Assembly (NCBI RefSeq): GCF_023703415.1
Contig: NZ_JAGMTU010000006.1
Location: 186,001-250,000 of the forward strand
Direction of reading: 5' to 3'
Length of the DNA stretch: 64,000 nucleotides
Source of the DNA: Microbacterium sp. USTB-Y
Lineage (GTDB): Bacteria > Actinomycetota > Actinomycetes > Actinomycetales > Microbacteriaceae
Shown here: positions 26,107 to 34,691 of the stretch, in pieces
Numbering within the stretch: the stretch's first letter is position 1
How the letters are laid out: each line of letters opens with the position of its first letter
Made by a program: the position numbers and the translations under genes
The notes under the pieces: generated by a model
What the model was told of the DNA's origin: nothing
What the model saw: the letters and a program-made list of their open reading frames with translations, nothing else
The model's database searches: none

Positions 26107-28140
26107 ATGACCGGAGCATCCCATGACCCCCATGCGCCCAAAGATTCCTCTCCTCCCTCGAGGCCTCGCCGGACCGCCTCCGGCACCTCAAAGGAGTCGG
26201 CCGCGCAGACCGCGCGCGTGAAGGCCGAAGGGGAGGCCGCTGCCGTGCGCTCGGCCACGGCCAAGCGCACGGCAGCGCGCACGACCGCGGCGCGCACCGC
26301 CGCGACGAAGACCGCGAACGAGAAGGCGGCCGCCGCCAAGGCGCAGGCCGCCTCCGAGAACGCCAAGGCGCAGGCGGCCAAGGTCGCGGCGGTCAAGGCC
26401 GCGACGCCGGCTCCCGCGCGGACGGCGCGCACGACGACGAAGAAGGCGACGGCCGCGAAGAGTGCGACGGCACCCGCCGCAGCGTCGGGGGGCGCCGCGG
26501 ACGAAGGCGCCGGCGCTGCGCCGAAGCGGCAAGCCGCGAAGACCTCGACGGCCCGGACCGCAGCGGCCAAGGCCGCGACACCGCGGACCACGACCGCGAA
26601 GAGCACCGCCGCGAAGACCACGGCTGCGAGGGCCACGACGGCGAAGACCGCGGCCGCGAAGACCACGACGGCGAAGAGCACCGCCGCCGCGAAGAGCGCC
26701 GCCGCGGGGGAGAGCACCACCGCGTCGAGGACCGCGGCCGCGAAGCGCACCCCGGCGAAGAGCACCACCCCGAAGGCTACGACTGCCCGGCGGGCGCCAC
26801 GGAAGGCTCCCACGGCTGCCGCTGTCGCTGCCGCTGCGGCCGCGACCGCGGGTGAGGCGCCCACCGCCCCCGCCGATCCGGCGACGACCGTCGACGAGAC
26901 GACCACGACCGCGGAGACGATCACCTCCGCGGACGAGGTGACCACCACCGCGGACGAGGCGACCTCCTCCGCGGAGGAGACGACCGCCACGGTGGATGAC
27001 ACGGCCACCGCCGGCGCCGGAACCGTCCCCGCCGCGGAGGAGACGACCCCTGCGGCGGACGAGACCGTCGAGAACCCCTCGCCTGAAGGGAATGCCGCAG
27101 GGCATGATGCTTCTGTGGACAGCGATTCTGGGGCGGCTGGGCCGGTGGGGGAAGCCACGTCGAGGGCGGCGGAGGCGACGGCGGACGCAGCGGTGACGGA
27201 AGCCGAGCAGGTGCCGGTCGCACCGACCGCGCCGGAGAGCACGACGGCATCGGAACCGGCCGTGGCGGACGAGCCGTCCGACCCCGTCGGGATCGGCGCC
27301 GAGAGCGCGGCCGCTCCGGCACCGTCGGCGCCCGAGCCTGATGCTCCGGGCGAAGACGACCGGGTACCGGCGTCGCACGAGGGTCAGGCGCTCGTCGTCC
27401 GCGGGCTGGTGAAGCGCTTCGGGGACACCGTCGCGGTCGGCGGCATCGACCTGACCGCCCCCGCGGGGTCCTTCTACGGCATCGTCGGCCCGAACGGCGC
27501 GGGCAAGACCACCACGCTGTCGATCATCGCGGGGCTCCTGCGCCCGGACGCGGGGACGGTGCTGATCAGCGGCATCGACCAGAGGGCCGACAGCGCCGCG
27601 GCGAAGAAGGCGCTCGGTGTGCTGCCGGACCGGCTGCGCACCTTCGACCGGCTCACCGGCCGACAGCTGCTGCACTACTACGGGCTGCTGCGCGGCCTCG
27701 CCGCCGATGTCGTCGAGAAGCGCGTCGCGGATCTCGCCCGCGCCTTCGATCTGACCGGCGCGCTCAGCCGGGTGGTCTCCGACTACTCCGCCGGCATGAC
27801 CAAGAAGATCATGCTCGCCGGTGCGATGATCCATTCCCCGCGCGTGCTGGTGCTGGACGAGCCGTTCGAGTCGGTCGACCCGGTGTCGTCCGGCGTCATC
27901 CTCGACATCCTCCGTGCGTACGTCGCCCACGGCGGCACGGTCATCCTCTCCAGTCACGGCATGGACCTGATCGAGCAGGTCTGCGAGAGGATCGCGATCA
28001 TCGTGGGCGGAGAGGTCCTCGCCGAGGGCACCGTCGACGAGGTGCGGGCGGGCCAGACCCTCGAGCAGCGGTTCGTCGAGCTGTCCGGCTCGGCCGGCGA
28101 GGTGGAGGGCCTGGAGTGGTTGCACACGTTCTCCGCCTGA
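26107..28140 (+). CDS. ABC transporter ATPase with a ~420-residue low-complexity N-terminal extension
   Basis: The 677-residue product has three parts. Residues 1-237 are a histone H1-like Ala/Lys/Thr/Arg region made of short TTAK, TAAAK and AKST repeats, with almost no acidic residues between 140 and 200. Residues 248-420 are the opposite, Glu/Asp/Thr/Ala-rich. Residues 427-650 are a normal ABC ATPase: Walker A GPNGAGKT (461-468), a variant signature YSAGM (560-564), Walker B LVLDEP (581-586) and the SSHGMD H-loop. ATG 26107 is the natural start. A GTG at codon 369 with GGAAG upstream could also start a nearly plain ATPase. It is coupled to the permease gene, which overlaps it by 25 bases. 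Confidence 0.85.
   Translation: MTGASHDPHAPKDSSPPSRPRRTASGTSKESAAQTARVKAEGEAAAVRSATAKRTAARTTAARTAATKTANEKAAAAKAQAASENAKAQAAKVAAVKAATPAPARTARTTTKKATAAKSATAPAAASGGAADEGAGAAPKRQAAKTSTARTAAAKAATPRTTTAKSTAAKTTAARATTAKTAAAKTTTAKSTAAAKSAAAGESTTASRTAAAKRTPAKSTTPKATTARRAPRKAPTAAAVAAAAAATAGEAPTAPADPATTVDETTTTAETITSADEVTTTADEATSSAEETTATVDDTATAGAGTVPAAEETTPAADETVENPSPEGNAAGHDASVDSDSGAAGPVGEATSRAAEATADAAVTEAEQVPVAPTAPESTTASEPAVADEPSDPVGIGAESAAAPAPSAPEPDAPGEDDRVPASHEGQALVVRGLVKRFGDTVAVGGIDLTAPAGSFYGIVGPNGAGKTTTLSIIAGLLRPDAGTVLISGIDQRADSAAAKKALGVLPDRLRTFDRLTGRQLLHYYGLLRGLAADVVEKRVADLARAFDLTGALSRVVSDYSAGMTKKIMLAGAMIHSPRVLVLDEPFESVDPVSSGVILDILRAYVAHGGTVILSSHGMDLIEQVCERIAIIVGGEVLAEGTVDEVRAGQTLEQRFVELSGSAGEVEGLEWLHTFSA
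26250..26820 (+). repeat. Degenerate short repeats coding for an Ala/Lys/Thr-rich region
   Basis: Within the ABC ATPase gene, blocks such as GCGAAGACCACGGC and GCGAAGAGCACCGCC recur many times in frame, giving TAAKTTA-type peptide repeats. Such tracts change length readily by slippage and resemble the C-terminal tail of actinobacterial HupB. Confidence 0.75.
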
Positions 28141-29684
28141 GGCTGATGCTCGCGCTCGGCGCCCTGCGCGGCGATCGCAGCCGGGTGGCCAGGACGGTGG
28201 CGGCGCTGCTGCTCACCGCCGCCGCGACGGCCGTCGCCGTCATCGCCATCCGCAGCCTGTCGCAGACCTCGGAGGCTGCCGCGCACACGGTGATCGTGCT
28301 GGGCAGCTCGGCCGTGGTGCTGGGCTTCTTCGTCGCGCCCATCCTCGCAGGCTCGGTGGATCAGCTGGATCCGCGCCGCTTCGCCGTCTTCGGCGTCGAC
28401 GAGCGGCGGCTCCCGGCGATCCTCGCGCTCGCCGCCTTCGTCAGCGTGCCGAGCCTGGCCCTGCTGCTGGTCCAGGGGGCGGTGGTCGGGGTCGCGATCT
28501 CGTTCGGCGCGCCGTGGGCGGTCGCCGTGCTGTCCGGACTGGTCACGCTCGCCACCGCGGTGCTGGCGGCGAGGGCGGGGATGGCGCTCAGTGCTCGACT
28601 GCTGCCGGAGCGGCGCTCGCGGGAGCTCACTGCGCTGTTCGCGCTCGCCGTGATCGTGGTGGCCGTGCCGGTGGGCGTGTTCGTCGCCTCCCTCGGCTGG
28701 GCCGGCGCGGTTCCGCCGCTCCTGCACTCGGCGGCCGCGGTGCTCGGAATGACGCCCCTCGGCGCCTCCGCGGCCTTCCCGTTCCTGGTCACCGCAGGGC
28801 AGACCGGCGCCGCCTGGGTGGCCGGGGTCGTCGCCGTGCTGAGCGTCGCGGGTGTCGCGGCAGGCTGGCTCGCGCTCGTGCACCGTGCCCTGACCACCCG
28901 GGAGCGGCCCACTGCGGTGCGCGAGCGACCCGGCCTCGGCTGGTTCGCGCTGCTGCCGTCGAACGCGTTCGGCGCCGTGGCGGCGCGGAGCCTCGTGTAC
29001 TGGCTGCGTGATCGCCGCTACATCATCAACGTCGTGATCGTGCCCGTCGCCGGAGTGCTCACCGCCGTGCCGCTGCTCGTCGCGGGTGTGCCGATCTCGG
29101 TCGCCGCGGCACTGCCGGTCGCGGTGATGGCCCTGTTCTTCGGATGGCTGCCGCACAACGACGTCGCCTACGACTCCACGGCGTTCTGGATCCACGTCGC
29201 CAGCGGCGTCCGCGGGGTGCCCGATCGACTCGGACGCCTCGTCCCGGTCGTGCTCATCGCCGTCCCGACGCTCGCGGTGGCGATCCCGGTCACCCTCGCG
29301 GTGATCGGACGCTGGTCGCTGCTCCCGGTGCTCATCGGCGTGGTCACGAGCCTGCTGCTGACCGGCCTCGGTATCTCCAGCGTGGTCTCGGCGGTGGCGC
29401 CGTACGGCGTGTCCCGTCCCGGCGACAGCCCTTTCCAGCAGCCGCAGCGCTCGCGTGGCGGCGCGCTGGGCCAGGCCGGGGCCCTGATCGGAGCCGTGGT
29501 GCTGAGCCTGCCCACCCTTCTGCTGGCGTGGCACGCGCTCACCGACGACACGGTGTCGACGGCGCCGGCGGTGTGGACCGGGCTGGTCACCGGCGTGGTG
29601 GTCCTCGCCGCGGGCGTCCGCACGGGTGCCTGGGCGTTCGATCGACGCGGTGCCGAGCTGATGGAGTTCGTCGAGACGGTCTGA
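28116..29684 (+). CDS. ABC transporter permease
   Basis: A 522-residue integral membrane protein with about twelve hydrophobic helices spread over the whole length (for example from residues 20, 48, 85, 118, 165, 225, 305, 330, 395, 420, 470 and 495). No soluble domain is visible. It has no specific motif, but its overlap with the ATPase gene shows it is the membrane half of the same exporter, of the ABC-2-like type with unknown cargo. GTG 28116 is the longest start; ATG 28146 is an alternative that would remove the overlap. Confidence 0.85.
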   Translation: MVAHVLRLRLMLALGALRGDRSRVARTVAALLLTAAATAVAVIAIRSLSQTSEAAAHTVIVLGSSAVVLGFFVAPILAGSVDQLDPRRFAVFGVDERRLPAILALAAFVSVPSLALLLVQGAVVGVAISFGAPWAVAVLSGLVTLATAVLAARAGMALSARLLPERRSRELTALFALAVIVVAVPVGVFVASLGWAGAVPPLLHSAAAVLGMTPLGASAAFPFLVTAGQTGAAWVAGVVAVLSVAGVAAGWLALVHRALTTRERPTAVRERPGLGWFALLPSNAFGAVAARSLVYWLRDRRYIINVVIVPVAGVLTAVPLLVAGVPISVAAALPVAVMALFFGWLPHNDVAYDSTAFWIHVASGVRGVPDRLGRLVPVVLIAVPTLAVAIPVTLAVIGRWSLLPVLIGVVTSLLLTGLGISSVVSAVAPYGVSRPGDSPFQQPQRSRGGALGQAGALIGAVVLSLPTLLLAWHALTDDTVSTAPAVWTGLVTGVVVLAAGVRTGAWAFDRRGAELMEFVETV

Positions 29685-29746
29685 GCGGATCACGGATCCT
29701 CGATCGCGCGGCGCCCGAGCGGCGCCGCGCGATTAGACTCGCCGTC

Positions 29747-30013
29747 ATGAGTACCCCGCTGGACGCCCCGGATCAGGGCGGCGTCGCCACCCTCGATCGC
29801 GAACTCGAGCAGCTCCTCAACGAGGAGCTCCAGGAGCCGGGAGACCACGAGCGGTTCTCCCACTACGTGAAGAAGGAGAAGATCCTCGAGTCCGCTCTGA
29901 CCGGCAAGCCCGTGCGGGCCCTGTGCGGAAAGAAATGGACCCCGGGTCGTGATCCGGAGAAGTTCCCCGTGTGCCCCACCTGCAAGGAGATCTACGAGTC
30001 GATGGTCGGCTGA
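29747..30013 (+). CDS. DUF3039 small zinc-binding protein
   Basis: An 88-residue acidic protein of the actinobacterial DUF3039 family. The core is GDHERFSHYVKKEKI, then PVRALCGKKW and PVCPTCKEIYE, where Cys59-type and CPTC cysteines plus the upstream His probably hold a zinc ion. Its role is unknown; in many actinobacteria it is followed by a DEAD/DEAH helicase gene, but here it converges on pncB. ATG 29747. Confidence 0.9.
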   Translation: MSTPLDAPDQGGVATLDRELEQLLNEELQEPGDHERFSHYVKKEKILESALTGKPVRALCGKKWTPGRDPEKFPVCPTCKEIYESMVG

Positions 30014-30061
30014 CGACCTTTCGACGCGTCGCTCCGCCTCTCGCTCGGGAAACGCCCGGGT

Positions 30062-31384
30062 CTAGCGGACGTCCTCGAAGACGGTGGGGATCGCCGGATC
30101 CGACTTGCTGAGCGCGAGGGCGCGCACCGGCAGTTCTTCCCGCACCCGGAGGTGGTGCTCGCGGGCCGCGACGGTGCCGGCGGGGCCCTCGAACGCGGTG
30201 TCGATCTCGCCGCCCTCGACGAGGGTGACCTGCAGCGGACGCCCCTCGGGGTGGTCCTGTGCACCCAGCTCCTCGAAGCCGTCGGCCACGAGCACGGTCT
30301 CGGACTGCGCGACCCCGTCGGCCAGCACCCGGAACGCGGCCTTGCGCCCGCCCTTCGAGGCCTTGTCCGCCGAAGCCTTGGCCACCGCGACCCAGCCTCC
30401 GTCCGCGCCCTGGCGGGCGACGAGCTTGTAGACCATGCTCGCGGTGGGGTAGCCGGAGCCGGTGACGACCGAGGTCCCGACCCCGTAGGCGTCCACCGGC
30501 GACGCGGCGAGGGCAGCGATCGCGTATTCGTCCAGATCGCTGGTCACGGTGATCCGCGTGCCGGTCGCGCCGAGCTCGTCGAGCTGCGCGCGCACCTCGG
30601 CCGCCATGATCGGCAGGTCGCCGGAGTCGATGCGCACCCCGCCCAGCTCCGTGCCCGCCACGCGGATGGCCGTCTCGACGCCCTGCCGGATGTCGTAGGT
30701 GTCGACGAGCAGCGTCGTGCCGGTGCCGAGCGCGGCGATCTGGGCGCGGAAGGCGTCCTCCTCGCTGTCGTGCAGCAGGGTCCACGAGTGCGCCGCGGTA
30801 CCCATCGTGGGGATGCCCCAGGTGCGCCCCGCCTCGAGGTTGCTGGTGGCGCCGAAGCCCGCGATGAACGCGGCCCGAGCGGCCGCGATGGCCGAGTCCT
30901 CCGCGGCGCGCCGGGACCCCATCTCGGCCAGCGGGCGCTCTCCGGCGGCGATGCTCATCCGCGAGGCCGCGGTCGCGACGGCCGAGTCGTGGTTCAGCAC
31001 GCTCAGCGCCAGGGTCTCCAGGATCACGGCGTCGGCGAAGGTGCCCTCGACCGTGAGGATCGGGGATCCGGGGAAGTACAGCTCGCCCTCGCGGTAGCCG
31101 CGGATCGTGCCGGAGAAGCGATAGCCCTCGAGGTAGCGGAGCGCCTCCGCATCCACGACCTTCGCGTCACGGAGGTAGCTCAGCTCCTCGTCGCCGAACC
31201 GGAAGTCGCGAAGCAGGGAGAGCAGGCGCCCGGTGCCGGCCACCACTCCGAAGCGGCGTCCGCCGGACAGACGCCGGGAGAACAGCTCGAACACGCTCTG
31301 CCGCGAGGCGGTGCCGTCGCGCAGCGCCGCCTCCAGCATCGTGAGCTCGTAGCGATCGGTCTTGAGGGCGCTGGACGCGGTCAT
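30062..31384 (-). CDS. pncB: Nicotinate phosphoribosyltransferase
   Basis: The enzyme joins nicotinate to PRPP, consuming ATP, to give nicotinate mononucleotide in NAD salvage. The 440-residue product starts with [18 protein letters not shown], carries the autophosphorylation-site region around [20 protein letters not shown] and TMGTAAHSW, and has the phosphate-binding VRIDSGD and the VGTSVVTG loop of the family. ATG 31384. It is divergent from murI with about 70 bases between starts. Cytoplasmic. With nudC in the same window it belongs to NAD turnover but is not co-transcribed with it. Confidence 0.95.
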   Translation of the reverse strand: MTASSALKTDRYELTMLEAALRDGTASRQSVFELFSRRLSGGRRFGVVAGTGRLLSLLRDFRFGDEELSYLRDAKVVDAEALRYLEGYRFSGTIRGYREGELYFPGSPILTVEGTFADAVILETLALSVLNHDSAVATAASRMSIAAGERPLAEMGSRRAAEDSAIAAARAAFIAGFGATSNLEAGRTWGIPTMGTAAHSWTLLHDSEEDAFRAQIAALGTGTTLLVDTYDIRQGVETAIRVAGTELGGVRIDSGDLPIMAAEVRAQLDELGATGTRITVTSDLDEYAIAALAASPVDAYGVGTSVVTGSGYPTASMVYKLVARQGADGGWVAVAKASADKASKGGRKAAFRVLADGVAQSETVLVADGFEELGAQDHPEGRPLQVTLVEGGEIDTAFEGPAGTVAAREHHLRVREELPVRALALSKSDPAIPTVFEDVR

Positions 31385-31454
31385 GGCGATCAGCATACGG
31401 GCGCGGGGCGCGACCTGCGCGTGGGGACGCGTGCGCCGACTAGGCTGGATCATC

Positions 31455-32288
31455 ATGAACGACGCGCCGATCGGGATCTTCGACTCCGGAGTCGGCGGCC
31501 TCACCGTGGCGCGCGCGATCCGCGCGCAGCTGCCCCGGGAGTCCTTCGTCTACATCGGCGACACGGCCCATTCGCCGTACGGGCCGAAGCCCATCGCCGA
31601 CGTGCGCCGCTACTCGCTCGAAGTGCTCGACACCCTTGTCGACCAGGGCGTGAAGATGCTCGTGATCGCGTGCAACACCGCCTCCTCGGCGATGCTGCGC
31701 GATGCCCGCGAGCGCTACGACGTGCCCGTCGTCGAGGTGATCGGCCCGGCCGTCCGCCGGGCGATCTCGACCACGCGCAACGGCCGGATCGGCGTGATCG
31801 GCACGATCGGCACGATCGGATCCCGCGCGTATCAGGACATGCTCGAGGTGAATGAGAACCTCGCCGTGTTCACGGCGGCATGCCCGCGCTTCGTCGAGTT
31901 CGTCGAGGCGGGGATCACGGACACCCCCGAGGTGCTCCGGGTCGCCGAGGAGTACCTGGCGCCGTTGCGCGATGCGGAGGTCGACACGCTCGTGCTGGGC
32001 TGCACGCACTATCCGTTCCTGCGCGGCGCGATCGGCTACGTCATGGGGGAGGGCGTCTCGCTCGTCTCCAGCGACGACGAGACCGCCGGCGACGTGTACC
32101 GGCAGCTCGTTCGCGGCGACCTGCTCGCCTCGACCGATGCCCGCCCGCGCTACGTGTACGAGGCGACCGGCGCCTCGGCCGACGACTTCACCGCCCTCGC
32201 CAACCGCCTGATGGGCCAGGAGGTGCGCGGCGTCCGGCTGGTGCAGACCGGCGTCATCGACCTTCCCCACCTCAAGGAGATCCCATGA
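31455..32288 (+). CDS. murI: Glutamate racemase
   Basis: MurI converts L- to D-glutamate for peptidoglycan. The 277-residue protein begins [17 protein letters not shown] and has the two catalytic cysteines in [11 protein letters not shown] and [12 protein letters not shown], with SPYGPK and the [12 protein letters not shown] strand. ATG 31455 is the only start consistent with the conserved N-terminus. It opens the murI-rph-rdgB operon: the stop overlaps rph by four bases. The same order is common in actinobacteria. Confidence 0.97.
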   Translation: MNDAPIGIFDSGVGGLTVARAIRAQLPRESFVYIGDTAHSPYGPKPIADVRRYSLEVLDTLVDQGVKMLVIACNTASSAMLRDARERYDVPVVEVIGPAVRRAISTTRNGRIGVIGTIGTIGSRAYQDMLEVNENLAVFTAACPRFVEFVEAGITDTPEVLRVAEEYLAPLRDAEVDTLVLGCTHYPFLRGAIGYVMGEGVSLVSSDDETAGDVYRQLVRGDLLASTDARPRYVYEATGASADDFTALANRLMGQEVRGVRLVQTGVIDLPHLKEIP

Positions 32289-33031
32289 CCGAGTCCACCG
32301 TCCGTGCCGATGGCCGCACCGTCGACCAGCTCCGCCCGATCACGATCGAGCGCGGCTGGAGCGCCCAGGCCGAGGGATCCGCCCTCATCAGCTTCGGGAA
32401 CACCAAGGTGCTGTGCACGGCGTCGTTCACCAACGGCGTGCCGCGCTGGCTGACCGGCAAGGGCAAGGGCTGGGTCACGGCCGAGTACGCGATGCTGCCG
32501 CGGGCCACCAACGACCGCAACGACCGCGAGAGCGTCAAGGGCCGCATCGGCGGACGCACGCACGAGATCTCCCGCCTGATCGGCCGGGCCCTGCGCGCCG
32601 TGGTCGACACCAAGGCGCTCGGCGAGAACACCATCGTGATCGACTGCGACGTCCTGCAGGCCGACGGCGGCACCCGGACCGCGGCGATCACCGGGGCGTA
32701 CGTCGCCCTGGCCGACGCGATCGAGTGGGGTCGGCGCAAGAAGTTCATCGGGCAGAAGGCCCAGGTGCTGCACGACTCCGTCGCGGCGGTCTCGGTCGGC
32801 ATCATCGACGGCGAGCCCATGCTCGATCTGGCCTACGTCGAGGACGTGCGCGCCGAGACCGACATGAACGTCGTCGTCACCGGACGCGGTCTCTTCGTCG
32901 AGGTGCAGGGAACCGCCGAGGGCGCCCCCTTCGACAAGCGCGAGCTCGACGCCCTGCTCGAGCTCGGCGTGAACGGCTGCGCCGACCTGCGCGACCGCCA
33001 GGTGGCGACCCTCGCGGAGGAGCGGGCGTGA
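32285..33031 (+). CDS. rph: Ribonuclease PH
   Basis: RNase PH trims tRNA 3' ends by phosphorolysis. The 248-residue protein opens with [19 protein letters not shown], has [14 protein letters not shown], the basic [32 protein letters not shown] patch that binds RNA and phosphate, and [23 protein letters not shown] with the catalytic Asp pair. Length is typical. It is translationally coupled to murI upstream and rdgB downstream (four-base overlaps on both sides). Confidence 0.97.
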   Translation: MTESTVRADGRTVDQLRPITIERGWSAQAEGSALISFGNTKVLCTASFTNGVPRWLTGKGKGWVTAEYAMLPRATNDRNDRESVKGRIGGRTHEISRLIGRALRAVVDTKALGENTIVIDCDVLQADGGTRTAAITGAYVALADAIEWGRRKKFIGQKAQVLHDSVAAVSVGIIDGEPMLDLAYVEDVRAETDMNVVVTGRGLFVEVQGTAEGAPFDKRELDALLELGVNGCADLRDRQVATLAEERA

Positions 33032-33618
33032 GGATCGTCCTCGCGACGCACAACGCGCACAAGGTCGCCGAGTTCGGCCAGATCGTGGCCGCGACCCGGC
33101 CCGATCTCGAGGTCGTGGGCTACGACGGACCGGAGCCCGTCGAGGACGGCGTGACCTTCGAGCAGAACGCGCTCATCAAGGCGCGCGCCGCGGCCGCGCA
33201 CACGGGACTCCCGGCGCTCGCCGATGACTCGGGGATCGCGGTGGACGTGCTGGGCGGATCGCCCGGGGTGTTCTCCGCGTACTGGGCGGGGCAGAAGAAG
33301 GACGACGTCGCGAACCGGGAGCTCCTCCTGGACCAGCTCCGGGACATCGCGGATCCGCACCGAGCCGCCCGCTACGTCAGCGTCATCGCGCTCGCCCTGC
33401 CCGACGGGCGGGAATGGACCGTCCGCGGCGAGTGGCCGGGCCGCCTCGCGCACGCCCCCGCCGGCGAGGGCGGATTCGGCTACGACCCGGTGTTCGTGCC
33501 CGAGGGGCAGTCCGATCCCAAGCGCACGGTCGGGGAGTTCACCTCCGACGAGAAGCAGGCGCAGTCGCATCGCGCGCGCGCCTTCGTGGCGCTCGTGCCG
33601 CTGCTCGCCGAGCTCTGA
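33028..33618 (+). CDS. rdgB: dITP/XTP pyrophosphatase (Ham1 family)
   Basis: RdgB removes ITP, dITP and XTP from nucleotide pools. The 196-residue protein has the substrate site [37 protein letters not shown] with catalytic Asp, [10 protein letters not shown] and [10 protein letters not shown], and ends in the SHRARAF motif of the family. GTG 33028 overlaps the rph stop. It is the last gene of the murI-rph-rdgB operon. Confidence 0.96.
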   Translation: MRIVLATHNAHKVAEFGQIVAATRPDLEVVGYDGPEPVEDGVTFEQNALIKARAAAAHTGLPALADDSGIAVDVLGGSPGVFSAYWAGQKKDDVANRELLLDQLRDIADPHRAARYVSVIALALPDGREWTVRGEWPGRLAHAPAGEGGFGYDPVFVPEGQSDPKRTVGEFTSDEKQAQSHRARAFVALVPLLAEL

Positions 33619-33657
33619 ACCCGGCGGTCGCGGCCCGGCAGGGTCGCGTCGGTCGCT

Positions 33658-33682
33658 AGTGAGAATCATCCCCATTCCCGAC
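33658..33682 (+). promoter_or_regulatory. Possible Zur/Fur-type operator before the CDF gene
   Basis: TGAGAATCATCCCCATTCCCGA is an imperfect inverted repeat resembling actinobacterial Zur boxes (GAGAAT facing ATTCCC). It lies about 50 bases upstream of a metal-efflux gene. This is an isolated site with mismatches, so the call is weak. Confidence 0.3.
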
Positions 33683-33730
33683 TAGGCGAAAACGCCTCCG
33701 ACCGGGGGATCCCGGCTCTACCCTGGAGGC

Positions 33731-34663
33731 ATGCACGATCACGCCCCCGCCTCCGGGATCCGCTCCGCAGGTCACCGTCGCCTGCTCGCGATCTCCCTCA
33801 CGCTGACCAGCACGATCATGCTGGTGCAGGTGGTCGGGGCGATCCTCAGCGGGTCGCTGGCACTGCTCGCCGACGCGGCGCACATGTTCACCGACGCATC
33901 CGCCCTCGTCATCGCGCTCATCGCGAGCGCGGTCGCCGCCCGTCCCGCCGACGACCGGCGCACCTTCGGATACCAGCGCGCCGAGGTCTTCGGAGCGCTC
34001 GTCAACGCGATCATCCTCATCCTGCTCTCCGCCTGGGTTGCGTTCGAAGGCGTCTCGCGGCTGCTGCATCCGTCCGAGGTCGAGGTCGCCGGTCCCCTCA
34101 TGCTGACCGTCGCCGCCGTCGGGCTCGTGGCGAACGGCGTCTCGATGTGGCTGCTCAGCGCCGCGCAGCGCACGAGCATCAACGTGCGCGGCGCGTACCT
34201 GGAGGTCATGGGGGATCTGATCGGCTCCGCGATGGTGATCGTCGCCGCGATCGTCATCATCACCACGGGCTGGATGCCCGCCGACGCCATCGCCTCGCTC
34301 ATCATCGCCGCGATGATCATCCCGCGGGCGGTCTCGCTGCTGCGCGAGGTGTTCTCGGTGCTCGCCGAGTCGGCGCCGAAGGGCACCGCGGTGAGCGAGA
34401 TCCGTCAGCACCTTCTCGACTACCCCGGTGTGACCGGCGTGCATGACGTGCACGTGTGGCAGCTCACCCGCGGGGCGCCCGTGTTCACCGCGCACGTGTC
34501 CGTGCAGCCCGCGGCATTCGCCGACGGGGGCGCGTCGGGTCTGCTCGCGCAGTTGCAGTCCTGCCTCGCGGATCATTTCGACGTGGAGCACTCCACGTTC
34601 CAGATCGAGCCGGACGCCTCGGGATCCGGCAGCGCCGGCGACTGCGAGGCCGTGCACGCCTGA
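33731..34663 (+). CDS. Cation diffusion facilitator (zinc-type) transporter
   Basis: The 310-residue protein has six membrane helices and a cytoplasmic C-terminal domain. The metal site of the CDF family is seen as LADAAHMFTDA in helix 2 (His and Asp) and EVMGDLIGS in helix 5 (Asp). A His-containing N-terminus (HDHAP) and the dimerisation domain from ~210 (VTGVHDVHVWQLTRG) are present. This is the ZitB/CzcD type that exports Zn2+ and related ions by proton exchange. ATG 33731; a Zur-like site lies upstream. Confidence 0.93.
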   Translation: MHDHAPASGIRSAGHRRLLAISLTLTSTIMLVQVVGAILSGSLALLADAAHMFTDASALVIALIASAVAARPADDRRTFGYQRAEVFGALVNAIILILLSAWVAFEGVSRLLHPSEVEVAGPLMLTVAAVGLVANGVSMWLLSAAQRTSINVRGAYLEVMGDLIGSAMVIVAAIVIITTGWMPADAIASLIIAAMIIPRAVSLLREVFSVLAESAPKGTAVSEIRQHLLDYPGVTGVHDVHVWQLTRGAPVFTAHVSVQPAAFADGGASGLLAQLQSCLADHFDVEHSTFQIEPDASGSGSAGDCEAVHA

Positions 34664-34691
34664 GGGCGGTCCCTGAGGGCTTCGCAGGGTC

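Noticed and set aside
34664..34691. A terminator between the CDF gene and ligD
   Set aside because: GAGGGC and GCCCTC can pair weakly, but the stem is short with a long loop and no T run.
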